From: Korobacter sp963758505
GTDB taxonomy: Bacteria; Acidobacteriota; Terriglobia; Terriglobales; Acidobacteriaceae
Direction: 5' to 3'
Length of the DNA stretch: 64,000 bases
NCBI GenBank assembly: GCA_963758505.1
Contig: CAVWVJ010000003.1
Location: 248,001 to 312,000, forward strand
The position numbers were made by a program, and so were the translations under genes. The notes under the pieces are model-generated. The model had not been told where the DNA came from, did no database searches, and was given only the letters and a program-made list of their open reading frames with translations. Positions 38,805 to 49,700 of this stretch are shown here, piece after piece; position 1 is the stretch's first letter; each line of letters opens with the position of its first letter.

Positions 38805-39632
38805 CTACTTGATCTTCACCGTGGCTTTGAACTGGTGATAGTTGCGGAAGTCGATGATGTTGTGGCTGCAGTCTGGACTGCCGCGCCCACAGCCCAGGGT
38901 CTCGGCGTGCACCGGCAGCAGGGACGAATTCCCTGCGATGCTCGTATAGGCATAGTCCACCGCGGTTTCGATCCGATCCATCGGAAAGTCCGGCGGCAGG
39001 TCGATGGCCTGCATCTCAATGCGCAACACCCGCGCAGTCGCCGGATCCACCCACACCGAGCCTTTATACGCCGGGTGGGTCTTCTGCGATTCGGCCTCTA
39101 CCTCCCAGTGCGAGTTTTCCTTTCGTACCCGGAAGTCGTACACCTGGGCAATCGAACCGGAAATCACCGTCCTGCTCCCGCCCTCGAATTGCGCGTCCGT
39201 ATTGCTGGCGAAAAGATCCAGCAGCATGGAGGCAAATTCTCCCGTCGAGCGCGAGCCTCCGACCTCCATCATGCTCTTGTCCGTCGGACGGCCGCCGACT
39301 TTTATGTTGCGATAGCTCTCCTGTCCGTCGTTGTAAACCACTTCGGCCGAGACGATATCCAGCGGCCTGCTGTCCTGCCCGCGCTGCACATTCCGCGCCA
39401 TGTACTCCTGGCAAATGAAGTTGGGAAGCTTCTGCGAGAACTGGAACGCTGCGTACCTGGCCCGCTCGATCAAGGGAGCGGTCGCGTCCGGCGTGTGCGC
39501 CGCGTCAGGCTGCGTATCCGCCTGGGTTTGCGTTGCGGGCGGCGGCGCGGGAGATTCACTTTGCGCAACCAATGAAATTGGAACAACCAGAAGAATGCCG
39601 AGTAGCGCCGCGAAGACAATCCGAACTTTCAT
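38805..39632 (-). CDS. Secreted acidobacterial hypothetical protein
   Basis: 275 residues from ATG 39632, which has GAGGAG upstream; the frame is open further upstream without a better start. Signal peptide VRIVFAALLGILLVVPISLVAQ (first 22 residues), a Thr/Ala/Pro/Gln linker (PPPATQTQADTQPDAAHTPD), then a beta-rich domain with FICQEYMARN, VVYNDGQESYRNIKV and HPAYKGSVWVDPATARVLRI, ending in GSPDCSHNIIDFRNYHQFKA. I know this layout from secreted proteins confined to Acidobacteriota; function unknown. Confidence 0.7.
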   Translation of the reverse strand: MKVRIVFAALLGILLVVPISLVAQSESPAPPPATQTQADTQPDAAHTPDATAPLIERARYAAFQFSQKLPNFICQEYMARNVQRGQDSRPLDIVSAEVVYNDGQESYRNIKVGGRPTDKSMMEVGGSRSTGEFASMLLDLFASNTDAQFEGGSRTVISGSIAQVYDFRVRKENSHWEVEAESQKTHPAYKGSVWVDPATARVLRIEMQAIDLPPDFPMDRIETAVDYAYTSIAGNSSLLPVHAETLGCGRGSPDCSHNIIDFRNYHQFKATVKIK

Positions 39633-39767
39633 CCAACTCTCCTCAATCAGGGCCGGGGGGTCGCAACCAATCTCCCAAAATCCTGTTGCCCATTCTACGA
39701 TTTGACGGAGATCCGGCAGGAATCGGGAGGAACGGGACACAGGGAACGTTCCTCAATTTTCGTCACC

Positions 39768-39803
39768 GTGGGTGCCCCATCCTTCTCCGCAGGAGAGGGT
39801 GGG
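39768..39803. repeat. GTGGGTGCCCCAT repeat element
   Basis: GTGGGTGCCCCAT at 39,768-39,780 is identical to 38,713-38,725 and is followed by a short inverted pairing (CCTTCTCCGCAGGAGAGG). It lies between the secreted protein and the porin gene. Confidence 0.5.
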
Positions 39804-39889
39804 GGTGAACCGAAGGATAATCCTGCATGGAAGAGGAACGAAGAAGTCACCGAACTCTACCGCAAGGCGGGCTTTTTGGTGAGGCATCC

Positions 39890-41062
39890 TCAAAACGCGT
39901 AGATCACGTTCACCGCGGTCGTGAACTGGCGCCGGCTCAATCCGCGGGCTCCCACCCAAAACACGCCCTGGTCGGAGGTATCCCTGCGCAGCTCCCCACG
40001 CAGCGCAATCTTCCCATCGGCGTGGGTGAAATGCGGATCGATCTTCGACAACTTCGCGGCTAGGTCATACTCCGGCGTAAACGTCCACCCGTTCAGTGCC
40101 TGGTCGACGCCGGTCCGCGTTCCCCCGCCATCGCGAAATCGCTCGCCCCGGGCTGCGACCGAGAATCTCTTTGTCACCGCATACTTCGCATATCCCGCGA
40201 CGCCCTTCCAGATCGCATCCACACCCGGCATCACACCGTTCTCTTCGTGCCCATACAGCGCGTCCACCGCAACGCTCCATCGTGGCGTCGCCTTCCACGT
40301 GCCAACAATCTCGGCCACGCTGCGCTGGTCGCGATCATCGTGCCAGCGTTCCGGCCCGTGAATGAAGTTGAACGCGATACTCGTATTCCTCGTGGAATTC
40401 ACGCTCAACTGCGCACTCCACGTCAATCCGCCATTCAATCTCTGGAAGTCGTCCCAGCCGTTGGTGAGCGACACCAGTCCGCTCACGCGAGAATTCAGCG
40501 TATAGGAAGCACGCGCTCCGGTCTGGGTAAAGGGGATCCCGTATCCGAAGATAAAACTGCGGCTGAAGTTGTCGTTGTACGCGTCGTACCCTCCAATGAC
40601 CTCGTAGCCCATGTGGGTGACGAACTTTCCCGCGTCCAGCGTTAATCCCTTTCCCAGCGGAGCTACGTAACGCAGGTAGGCTTGCGGAATATCGACGTGG
40701 TGCGCGATCCCGGTCTTGCGATCGCGAAACAATCCCGACGCCGCCGTGATCTCCGGCACCCCCGAACCCGCGATCACCTCGAAGCGGAACCCGAATTCAT
40801 TGGGCTTCGCTGCCGCGCGCTGAATCACCAACTGGGCCGCATCGAGTTGCGGTTCTTCATCGTTGAAATCGAAAACCCGAAACTGGTTGATGCGATTGCC
40901 GGGCACATTCTCGTTGTAGGTGTAGGAGAGCGAGGCATAGCCATCGGTGGTGATCCCTCGCCACCAGTCTGACTCTGCCGCGGAAGGAGGGCGCTGCGCA
41001 TAAAGCTGGAACGGCGCAAGCACCGTCCCAACCATGAACAGGACGCACAGGAAGCCGCGCAT
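39890..41062 (-). CDS. Outer-membrane beta-barrel (porin-like) protein
   Basis: 390 residues. Signal peptide MRGFLCVLFMVGTVLAPFQLYA. The mature part alternates polar and hydrophobic residues in strands such as GYASLSYTYN, QFRVFDFND, GFRFEVIAG, WSVAVDALYGH, and ends in a final strand TAVNVIYAF with the C-terminal Phe used by the barrel-assembly machinery. The layout suits the bbp2/OmpL-like porin group. Its stop is the last feature before a 2-base gap to the upstream Amt gene on the same strand (41,065-42,345), so both form an operon; it may let ammonium or organic nitrogen cross the outer membrane (inference). Confidence 0.8.
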   Translation of the reverse strand: MRGFLCVLFMVGTVLAPFQLYAQRPPSAAESDWWRGITTDGYASLSYTYNENVPGNRINQFRVFDFNDEEPQLDAAQLVIQRAAAKPNEFGFRFEVIAGSGVPEITAASGLFRDRKTGIAHHVDIPQAYLRYVAPLGKGLTLDAGKFVTHMGYEVIGGYDAYNDNFSRSFIFGYGIPFTQTGARASYTLNSRVSGLVSLTNGWDDFQRLNGGLTWSAQLSVNSTRNTSIAFNFIHGPERWHDDRDQRSVAEIVGTWKATPRWSVAVDALYGHEENGVMPGVDAIWKGVAGYAKYAVTKRFSVAARGERFRDGGGTRTGVDQALNGWTFTPEYDLAAKLSKIDPHFTHADGKIALRGELRRDTSDQGVFWVGARGLSRRQFTTAVNVIYAF

Positions 41063-41064
41063 AC

Positions 41065-42345
41065 CTACTCGCTCGCTACGCCTGCCAGTTCCTGGTGTTC
41101 CTCTTTCGCCTGCTCTGCCAGGCCGAAGATCTCCTCGTACGCATGTTCGCCGTGCAGCGACTCATCGAGACCGATCTCCTGCGCCGCGTTATCCACCTTT
41201 ACCGTCGTGAACGCGTCGATGATCCGCAGCATCGCGTAGGTAAACGTAAATGCCCAGATCGAAGAGAAGACCACCGCCATCGTCTGTTTCACCAGGAAGA
41301 GCGAATCGCCGTGCAGCAGGCCGTTCGGTCCATCGGGATTGAACGCCTTGTTCGCGAAAATTCCGAGCATCATCATGCCCAGCGCGCCGCCCACTCCGTG
41401 CACGCCCCACACGTCCAGCGCATCGTCCCAATGCAGCTTGTTCTTCATCTCCACCGCGAAGTAACAAACCACGCCCGCAACGACGCCGATGATCGCCGCC
41501 GTGCTGGGCGAAACATATCCCGCCGCCGGAGTCACCGTGGCCAGTCCAGCCACCGCGCCCGTCAGCAGGCCGAGGAACTTCGGCTTCTTCTCGTTGAACC
41601 AGGCCACCAGCAACCACGCAATCGCCGCGAACGACGCCGCGATATCCGTGTTGATGAAGGCCGTCGTGGTCACGGCATCGGCGCGCATCTGGCTGCCCGC
41701 ATTGAAGCCATACCACCCGAACCACAACAAGCCTGTGCCCAGTGCCACCAGCGGAATACTATGCGGCCCGCGATCCGCCACCCGCCGTTTGCCGACGTAC
41801 AGCACCGAGGCCAGCGCGGCCATGCCGGCAATGTTGTGCACCACGATGCCGCCCGCGAAGTCTTTTACGCCCCACTGCTGCAACATCCCGCCACCCCACA
41901 CCATGTGTACGAACGGGAAATACACAAAGGTCAGCCACGCCGTCAGGAACACCATGTAGGCCTTGAAGGTAACGCGGTTGGTGAACGCGCCGGAGATCAG
42001 CGCCGGCGTGATGATGGCAAACATCATCTGGAAGGCGATGAACACCATGGCCGGAATCGAATCGTTCCCCGGCGCCGGCGTATTCAGCCCGATTCCGCGC
42101 AGGCAGGCGTTGTCCAGGTTCCCGATAATCCCGTGCCAGTCCCCGCTGAAACAGAGCGAATAGCCGTAGAGATACCAGAGCACCGTCGTCCATCCCATGG
42201 AAACGAAGCTCTGGATCATGATGGCAAGGACGTTCTTGCGTCCCACCAGGCCGCCATAGAAGAAAGCCAGCCCCGGTGTCATCAGCATCACCAGGCTGGT
42301 GCAGAGAATCATGAATCCGGTATTGCCCGTATCGAGATGCAGCAT
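41065..42345 (-). CDS. amt: Ammonium transporter (Amt/MEP/Rh family)
   Basis: 426 residues. Eleven to twelve membrane segments, with the Amt landmarks MLMTPGLAFFYGGLVGRKNV near the N-terminus, DFAGGIVVHNIAGMAALASV (first pore His) and DDALDVWGVHGVGGALGMMM (second pore His and the D-x-W-x-x-H-x-x-G-G signature). It conducts ammonia/ammonium into the cell. The cytoplasmic tail (after about 385) is long and acidic (EEIFGLAEQAKEEHQELA). No glnK/PII gene is next to it; the porin-like gene follows after two bases. The 269-base region upstream of ATG 42345 shows no clear sigma-54 site in the right direction. Confidence 0.93.
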   Translation of the reverse strand: MLHLDTGNTGFMILCTSLVMLMTPGLAFFYGGLVGRKNVLAIMIQSFVSMGWTTVLWYLYGYSLCFSGDWHGIIGNLDNACLRGIGLNTPAPGNDSIPAMVFIAFQMMFAIITPALISGAFTNRVTFKAYMVFLTAWLTFVYFPFVHMVWGGGMLQQWGVKDFAGGIVVHNIAGMAALASVLYVGKRRVADRGPHSIPLVALGTGLLWFGWYGFNAGSQMRADAVTTTAFINTDIAASFAAIAWLLVAWFNEKKPKFLGLLTGAVAGLATVTPAAGYVSPSTAAIIGVVAGVVCYFAVEMKNKLHWDDALDVWGVHGVGGALGMMMLGIFANKAFNPDGPNGLLHGDSLFLVKQTMAVVFSSIWAFTFTYAMLRIIDAFTTVKVDNAAQEIGLDESLHGEHAYEEIFGLAEQAKEEHQELAGVASE

Positions 42346-42614
42346 ACAGCGTCTCTCCGTAATTCGAGATTTCGCAGGTGAGGCGGACCTCCGCCCAAGG
42401 TTCCGCTGCGATGGCCGGAACTAAAGATTGAATTTTGAAATTAGCCGTAGCGCAGAACAGATCGGTAGAACCCGCGATCGAGAAGAATGGCTGGCACGTT
42501 GGTTCCTAGCCTGACGTATGCCGGTCAAGCCGTTCAGAAGCCTGTTCCAAACGTCGCAATTCCGCAGTGACGCGAAGCACATCGTCCTGTGATGTAAACG
42601 GACGAGCAGTCCCC

Positions 42615-45600
42615 TCAATTCATCGTGAAGGCAACATCGTAGGAATACTGATTCCCGGCCGGATTCTTCACGGTGATCCGCTCCGCCCCTGGTGCGCCCG
42701 TCGGCACAATCACGCTGAGCGTGTTCGCATCCACGAACGTAGTTGCTGCCTGCACGCTTCCGAAGCTCACCGTTGCCCCACCCTGGAAGCCACTTCCCCG
42801 CACTGTCAACGTAGTTCCCGCCGGACCCGATGCCGGGGTCACCGTCGCTACAGCCAGTGGAATGTTGGAAAGCTGTGTCACCATGATGCCTGTCGTGGAG
42901 ATGGTAAACATCGCCGACCCGGTATCATCTAGCGCCAGAGCGCTCCATACGCCGCCCAGATCCTGCGGTAACTCCACCCTTTGCCGCAGCCTTCCCGTAT
43001 GCGTATCGAAGATCCCCACCGCGGGCACCTGGGGATCTCCGTGCATCGCCACTTGTGGAGCAAACAACAGCGCACCGGACGGGCTTAACTGTTCCGCAAA
43101 CGTGTTGTTCTGTGCAATGGAACCTGCATTCGCGTATCTCTCCCACGCCGTAAAGGAGACAAGATCGGCCAGATCGTCAGTCACCCCAAAATCGCCTGCA
43201 AACCGCTGCCCGTCGTTGCTCGCCGCAACGACGCAGGGCGAAAATGCGCCCGTTGACTTAACGTTCGCCGTAAGATCCAGCACCGAAAGCACCGGGCCAC
43301 CCGGATTGTCGCAGGGACTGCCAAAGATGATCTTCGTCCCATCCGCACTCGACGCCACCGCGCCCAAGTTGGCTGGATACGTTACTCCATCCGTTTTGCA
43401 CCCCGTGATCCCCGCGCAACTCAGGCTGCCCGTATCCAGGTCGATGAAGTGCGCCGCTCCTCCGTCCGAGATGGAAGTGCATTGCGAAAGCACCAGCATC
43501 CGATGGCCGGTCGCGTTCGTGATTCCTGCCGGCACCGCCGGCGTACAGTTGTCGGCATTGGTCAATACGGGGTAGGTAGCCTTCAACGTCAAGCTGGAAA
43601 GATCCACCACTCCCAAACTATCCGACCCGTAGAACACCGCCAATTCCGTCCCGTCGGTCGTCAATGCGATCGCCTCAGGCCCGGTTCCCACCGGAATCGG
43701 CGACAGGAAGTTCCTGTTCTTCACGTCGAAGACTTCGATTCGATTGTGGTCGAAATTGCTGACATAGAGCCGCTGCCGCCACTTGTCGTAAATGACGTCG
43801 GCTAGGACCCCGGCGAGCGCGTAGCTGTCTGTCTGCGCGTAGGTATACCCTCCCGTCATAGTTGTGCTTCCGGCGGCCGTTGTCACCGTCACATCGGCAC
43901 TCCCGGCGACTCCGGCAGGCGTCGTCACCAGCAACGCCGGAATTCCGTCCACCGCCGTATTCGACACAACCGATGCCGTCTTCCCCCCGATTTCCACGCT
44001 CACTCCTGACGCATCGAAACCCAGCCCGTAGATTTTGATCTGGTCGCCACCCGCGGTCGACCCGCCGTTCGGATCCACCGTGTAAATCGCCGGACCGAAC
44101 GTCACTCCGTTTGGTTCGATTTGCGTGTACCCGTCGTCCCGCACGATGGTCACATTCGCCGGCCCCGGCGCGTTTCCTGCCGGAATCGTGAAATCGAGGT
44201 AGTTGTCGGACACCACGGAAACCCCTGAGGCCTTCAGGCTATTCGGTGACGCGGGAGCCGCGCCCACGAAAACCTGGTAGCTTGAGCCTGCGTCTCGCTG
44301 GAATGACACCGCTGAAATTTGTGCAGCCGTGGTGCCGCTCAGTCTGGCGGCACTGGGCGCAATCGTGAAACTGTTGAATATTGGCAGCTTGATCGTCCCC
44401 GGCGAACTCGCATCTACGAAAGCAACCCCATTCGTGACCCCTATCGATGCCGGCCCGAAAATCATCCCTGTTTCGTCGATGGCCGCGCCGCTTAGCCAGT
44501 CTCCGGAATAGAGCGGTTTCGTCGAGATGTCCGGAGACGGCACATTCCCCGTGGGTGCGAAGCTGCTGGTGTCGAATGCCGTTGTAATCGGCTGTGCTCC
44601 AGAGCCATCACTGACCATGTATGCCCGGCTTCCGTCCAGGCTGTAGAGCACCGCGTCCACCTGCACGGCCGCCGAAGGCAAAGTGGCCAGCGCCTCGAAT
44701 TTGTCGTTGTAGAAAGCGGTCGGCGCCCCTTGAATGTTGCCGCACAAGATCTGTGATCCGTTGGGGTTCAGGGCGCACTTCGTTCCTCCTACGCTTTGCA
44801 GCCCTGTAAAGCTGTTGCTCTCCGCGTCGTACAACGTGGAATTCGAAGGCGCGTAAGCAATCACCCGCGAATGATCCGCGCTTCGCGCAATCAGCAGAGT
44901 CCCGTTTTCCGATAGCGTTCTCGACCCTGTGCCGACGTAAGTATCACTAGCCGGATCCCACAACAGGAACGAGGAATTCTGGAAACCTCCCGCATAGGGA
45001 TTGAGGAATACCTTTCCATTCGCCAGCGCAGCAACCTGGAAGAACGTAGTCGTGCTTGGCCCTTTCGACGTTGCTACGACCTCAAGCAGGTTCGGGTCGA
45101 TGGTGACGACCCCGTTCAATTCGCTGCTCACCACGTACACCGCGCTCCCGTCGGCGGACACATCGATCCCATCGGGCCGCTGCACCGGGATCGTGGCGAT
45201 CCGGTGGCCGTCCGCTGCCGACAACACCACCACCTCGTTCAGAACCTTCACGCTCGCAAATACCTGCTTGCGCACCGGGTCATAGGCGACACCCGTCACG
45301 CTCTGGCTCGTGTCGGCAAAAGTGCTCCTCGAAAGTCCCGAGATCTGCGGGAAAGGAACGGAAATATTGACCGGAAGGGTTACGACCGAACTGTTGTTCG
45401 CCTGATCTGTAGCGATCACCAGGATCGGATAGTTCGTCACGGCCGCGGCGAGTGGACTAGCCTGCACCGAGAAATAGACGGGATTACCCGGAGATATCGC
45501 CCCACTTGTACAGCAGGTCACGCTGAAGCCTAAATCTGGGGACGCATCTGTAGTAGAGATCAGCGGTTGTGGCGATGTTCCTGGGGTCGCCGTCAGCGAT

Positions 45601-46136
45601 ACCTGTACTCTCTGCGCGCTGTCCGGTCCCATCGTCAAGCTCCCCGGCACGACTTGGAGAGCGAATGGGGCAACCTGTGTCACCTGCAGAGTGAAGGTCA
45701 CCGAGTGACTCAGCGATCCCGAAGTGCCTGTAACTGTAACCGTGTTGTTTCCTGGCGCTGCCGACGTCGAAGCCATAAATTGAAAACGGCTGAGCCCCGA
45801 CCCGGCGGCCACCGACGCCGGTCCCACCCACGCCATCGTCACGCCATCCGGAATGCCTGAGACTGCCAGATTTATCGACCCCGAGAAGCCGTTCGAACCT
45901 GTAGCTTGCACCGCTTGCATCTGCGCAATCCCATTTTGCTGCGCAGAGACACTAGGAGTAAGGATCGTAAGGCTGAAGTCGGCTGTAGGTTGAGGCGGCG
46001 GAGTCGGACTCGGCGCTTGCGGCGAGCTACCCCCGCCACAAGAACACAATAAGGTCAATCCTGCTACTAAAACTAGCTGAGTAGTACCCCGGACTATCTT
46101 TCGCCAAGCAGACACTTCCCGGCCCTGTTGCCCCAT
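42615..46136 (-). CDS. Very large surface lipoprotein with Ig, propeller and IPT/TIG domains
   Basis: 1173 residues. The N-terminus (LVLVAGLTLLCSCGGGSS) has a lipobox-like LCS-C followed by a Ser/Pro linker. Then Ig-like folds (about 50-260; SLTILTPSVSAQQNGIAQMQ, ALQVVPGSLTMGPDSAQRVQ), a long seven-bladed YVTN/WD-type propeller region with VTGVAYDPVRKQVFASVKVL and IDVSADGSAVYVVSSELNGV, and two IPT/TIG repeats (IYTVDPNGGSTAGGDQIKIY ... VEIGGKTAS and ATVTPASGPAGTTLTVRGSG ... VSFGSVQA). Such lipoproteins are anchored to the membrane and displayed outside; function unknown. Intact throughout, which argues for good sequence quality here. Confidence 0.82.
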   Translation of the reverse strand: MGQQGREVSAWRKIVRGTTQLVLVAGLTLLCSCGGGSSPQAPSPTPPPQPTADFSLTILTPSVSAQQNGIAQMQAVQATGSNGFSGSINLAVSGIPDGVTMAWVGPASVAAGSGLSRFQFMASTSAAPGNNTVTVTGTSGSLSHSVTFTLQVTQVAPFALQVVPGSLTMGPDSAQRVQVSLTATPGTSPQPLISTTDASPDLGFSVTCCTSGAISPGNPVYFSVQASPLAAAVTNYPILVIATDQANNSSVVTLPVNISVPFPQISGLSRSTFADTSQSVTGVAYDPVRKQVFASVKVLNEVVVLSAADGHRIATIPVQRPDGIDVSADGSAVYVVSSELNGVVTIDPNLLEVVATSKGPSTTTFFQVAALANGKVFLNPYAGGFQNSSFLLWDPASDTYVGTGSRTLSENGTLLIARSADHSRVIAYAPSNSTLYDAESNSFTGLQSVGGTKCALNPNGSQILCGNIQGAPTAFYNDKFEALATLPSAAVQVDAVLYSLDGSRAYMVSDGSGAQPITTAFDTSSFAPTGNVPSPDISTKPLYSGDWLSGAAIDETGMIFGPASIGVTNGVAFVDASSPGTIKLPIFNSFTIAPSAARLSGTTAAQISAVSFQRDAGSSYQVFVGAAPASPNSLKASGVSVVSDNYLDFTIPAGNAPGPANVTIVRDDGYTQIEPNGVTFGPAIYTVDPNGGSTAGGDQIKIYGLGFDASGVSVEIGGKTASVVSNTAVDGIPALLVTTPAGVAGSADVTVTTAAGSTTMTGGYTYAQTDSYALAGVLADVIYDKWRQRLYVSNFDHNRIEVFDVKNRNFLSPIPVGTGPEAIALTTDGTELAVFYGSDSLGVVDLSSLTLKATYPVLTNADNCTPAVPAGITNATGHRMLVLSQCTSISDGGAAHFIDLDTGSLSCAGITGCKTDGVTYPANLGAVASSADGTKIIFGSPCDNPGGPVLSVLDLTANVKSTGAFSPCVVAASNDGQRFAGDFGVTDDLADLVSFTAWERYANAGSIAQNNTFAEQLSPSGALLFAPQVAMHGDPQVPAVGIFDTHTGRLRQRVELPQDLGGVWSALALDDTGSAMFTISTTGIMVTQLSNIPLAVATVTPASGPAGTTLTVRGSGFQGGATVSFGSVQAATTFVDANTLSVIVPTGAPGAERITVKNPAGNQYSYDVAFTMN

Positions 46137-46492
46137 GTCCCTGTGGTCTCCAATTTGAGAGTTGCTGAATTGTAGTCTAGGAACTCTCAGCGGAGTAGCT
46201 ATTCGGTTGCCGGACCGTGGGTTTGCCCAAACTGAACCTTTACCACCGTTTATCTGGCTCCGCCCTCGAGATCACCTCCACCCGTGCCTCCCGTCACAGA
46301 CTCGCTTCACGACACATGCTCGCCCGCTAAACCGTTCGGAGCGAAGCTGTTCTTTGTTACGCGTTACTACCGCGCAACTACCCTGTTTTGAATATTTTGC
46401 CTATGTCTTAAGTCGATGAGTATTTGCGGAGATTACGGGGCACTTTCACAACTCCACCCCATCGGATTAGGGTGAAATTGCCTGGAGGGCGT
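46137..46492. other. Intergenic region, nothing recognised
   Basis: 356 bases upstream of the lipoprotein gene. Promoter elements for it probably lie here, but I see no gene or clear hairpin. Confidence 0.4.
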
Positions 46493-46663
46493 CTATTTCA
46501 GGCGGACGGATCTTCGGGCGATATCGAGGATAACGGCGTCAAGGTCTCTCAGTGTGAGAAAGAGATCCCACACCTTATGTGGATCGTCGGCACGCCGCAT
46601 CGCGACCTGGGCCTCGTTTCTCAGTATGGATAATTCCGTAAGTTGATCGTCGATCGTCGGCAT
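46493..46663 (-). CDS. Small hypothetical protein, 56 aa
   Basis: ATG 46663 with AGGG seven bases upstream opens MPTIDDQLTELSILRNEAQV, then RADDPHKVWDLFLTLRDLDA, ending in ARRSVRLK and TAG at 46,493. The product is helical, with regular charge spacing and host-type codon use, so it may be genuine. No family recognised. It lies upstream of the lipoprotein gene on the same strand. Confidence 0.42.
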   Translation of the reverse strand: MPTIDDQLTELSILRNEAQVAMRRADDPHKVWDLFLTLRDLDAVILDIARRSVRLK

Positions 46664-46761
46664 GCCACGACCCTACGACCTATCGGGACGCGAGGTAAAT
46701 CCCCTAAAGAGGGCTCTTAGTTTTGCGGCTGAGGAAGCGCGAAAGACGGTTGGACCGGCAT

Positions 46762-49700
46762 TCACTTCATCAGGTTTTTCAGCGCGGTTCTTGCCTCCGC
46801 GACCTGTGGCAGTTTGGTGTGCGACGTCTCGAAGTGCGAGAGGAACTCCTGGTATTCGTTGATCGCCTCGTCGCGTTTCCCGGTGTGTTCGTCGATCTGT
46901 CCGAGGTAGAAGTGGGTGAGCACTTCGTAAATCGGCATCCGCTCGGTGATCGCCAGGAAGTTCTCCAGGGTTCTGTCCGACAGGCTGGTCTTCCGGAACG
47001 TTGCCTCTGCCGCCGCGTAATCGTTTGCCAACAGATGGGCCCGCGCCCTGAGGTAAAGCATTGCGGGCAGATTTCGTTCCGACATTTGTCCTGCCCACCG
47101 CGTGGCAGACGTGCTGTCGCCGCGGTAGATCGCCCCTGCCAGTGCCGCCCTGGCCTTAGACGAATCCAAATAAGTTGCCGACACCCAGGGATGTGCCCTG
47201 GCGAAGCGCTGGAAACTCTGCTCCGCCGCACTTTGGTTTCCCATGACCATCTGCAAAGTGCCCATCGTGATCAGCTCTTCTCCATCGAGCTTCTGTTGCT
47301 GTGCGAAGGCCAGTGCTGCGGAGTTCTCTCCCAGCATCATCGAAAGCCCGGCGCCCTGCAGCAACATGTCCCCCGCCGCGCGATATTGCTTCGCGTTGGC
47401 CAGGCGTTTCACTGACTCGCGGTAGTTGGCAACCGCGCCCTCTACATCGCCCCGCGTTTGCGCAAATTGTGCGTCGAAGACTGGAAGGTATGCCCGCTCC
47501 AGCGGCGACGCTTCCTTCGTGAACTGCTCCAGCGCTGCCCGCGACATCTCTGCCTTGTTCTGGTCCGCATAGACGATGGCCAGCTTATTACTCTCTTGCC
47601 ATCCGCGCGTCATCTCTAACGCCTTGCGGTAAGACGCGATGGCTTCGTCGTCTCTTCCTGCCAGGAAGAACACGTCTCCACGAGTGTCCAGCGGATTCGA
47701 ATCGTCGGGCCGCACCGCCTGGTATGCATCGCACGCCGAGAGCGCTCCGCTGAAGTTGCCGGCCAATGCGAGGTTGTAGCACTCAAAGTTCAGCAGGTTC
47801 TCATCCTTCGGATCAGCCGCCAACCCCCGCCGAAGCAGCGCCTCTCCCTCTTCGCCTCTGCCATAAAACGTAAGAAGGTGGGCTAGCTCGCCCAGGTTCT
47901 CGGTGTCTTTCGGAAACTCGCTTGCGATCTGTCGCCGCACGGCCAGTCCCGCTTCTACATCGCGCGCCTGACCATGGTGCAGGAGTTCCAGGCGCAACTG
48001 CTCGTACCGCGGCAAGTGGGCTTGCAACGCCAGTGCCCTCTCGGTGAAGTCATGCGCGCTCTTGAAGTCTCCCGAGATCGCATAATCGCTAACGAGTTGC
48101 ACCATCGCCAGAGCGAACTGCGGGTCCAGGCGCACTGCCTCATTCAGTTCCTGTATCGCCTCGCCCGTCCGATAGCGGTTGGAAAGGTCCAGCCCAAGCT
48201 GGTAGTGCCGAAATGCCTCCACGTTTGACGTCGAGGCATTCTCGATCTCCGGCGACTTCTGCGGTACCTCCGACGACGGAAGGAAGTTCGCCGCGATATT
48301 CGCCGTCAAGCGGTCCACCATCCCGAAGATGCTCTGCACATCCTGCCCTTCCAGCTTGTCGGAGAAGATGATCTGTCCGCTATTGGTGTCCTGCGCCCGC
48401 ACATCCAGGCGCAACTGCGTCGGCCCTACCTTGAGCAGCGCGCCCGTGATGAAAGCATCCGCCCCCGCATCGTGCGCCACCGTCTGGGCCTGGGCCGGGT
48501 CCATCGCCTTCGCATCCTTGGTCACCCGCTGCATCGCGCCCATGATGCGGTCGGTCGAAAGCACCTCCAGCCCTTTCACCTGCGCCAGGTTGGTGGTCAG
48601 CATGTCGGTCAATCCGCTATCCAGCCAGTTCAGCGACTGGTCCTGCGTCAGGTTGTTGAAGTACAGCACCGCCACAGCCTTATGCACATGCGCGTTGGTC
48701 GCCGCAGGGTGTCCTCGTCCCTGCAACCCGAAGTACGCCACCCCGGCGAGCACGATCACCCCTGCGGCTCCCGCCGCCAGCAGCCATGTCCATCCTTTCC
48801 GGCCGGAGCTCGCCGTTGCAATCGAGGGCGCCGAACCCACCGCGGCCGCCATCGAACCGGCGCTGGCAGGGCGCGCACTGCCCACGGCGGCACCCGCCGA
48901 AACCGGGTCCTCCACCGTAACCGCCGCACTGTGTCCCGACTCGGTGTCTCTTTTCAAGCGCTGCAAGTCCGCACGGATATCAGCCGCGTGCTGGTACCGC
49001 AGGTTACGGTCCTTCTCCAGTGCCTTGTTGATAATGTCTTCCAGCTTCGCAGGCAGGTCCGGGTTCAGGCGCACGGGAGCGACCGGGGCCCGGTTCAGGA
49101 TCGCATCGAACATCGTTGCCGTACTCTCGCCGCGGAACGGCAACTGCCCTGTCGCCATCTCGTACAGCACTGCTCCGAAGGAAAACAGGTCGGTGCGGGC
49201 GTCCAGTTCTTTTCCCCGCGCCTGCTCCGGCGACATATACGCCACCGTCCCCAGCGTCGATCCTGGACTCGTAAGCTGCTTGTCGTCCACGTCCAGCGTC
49301 ATCGTGTTGGCCGAGCTGCTCACCGCCCGCTCGACCTTCGCCAACCCAAAATCGAGGATCTTCGCGTGCCCACGCTTGGTTACGAAAATGTTGGCCGGTT
49401 TGATGTCGCGATGCACGATCCCCGCTCCATGCGCGGCATCCAGTGCATCGGCGATATCGATGGCAATCGGCAGCAGGACGTCGAGCTCGAGCGCGCCGCT
49501 ATCCACGCGATGTTTCAGGGTCACGCCATCCAGGTATTCCATCGCGATAAAGGCCTTGTCGCCTTCTTCGCCGATGTCGTAAATCGTGCAGATGTTCGGG
49601 TGATTGAGGGCCGAGGCTGCTTGGGCCTCCCGCTGGAACCGAGCCAGCGCCTGCGCGTCGCGTGCAACATCTTCGGGCAGGAATTTCAGGGCCACAAAGC

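Noticed and set aside
41095..42381. 428-codon plus-strand frame opposite the Amt gene
   Set aside because: Arg/His-rich translation without hydrophobic or domain structure; the Amt reading is unambiguous.
42492..42507. Sigma-54-like box (TGGCACG) near the Amt gene
   Set aside because: It points away from Amt and the -12 half does not match (TTCCT, not TTGCA).
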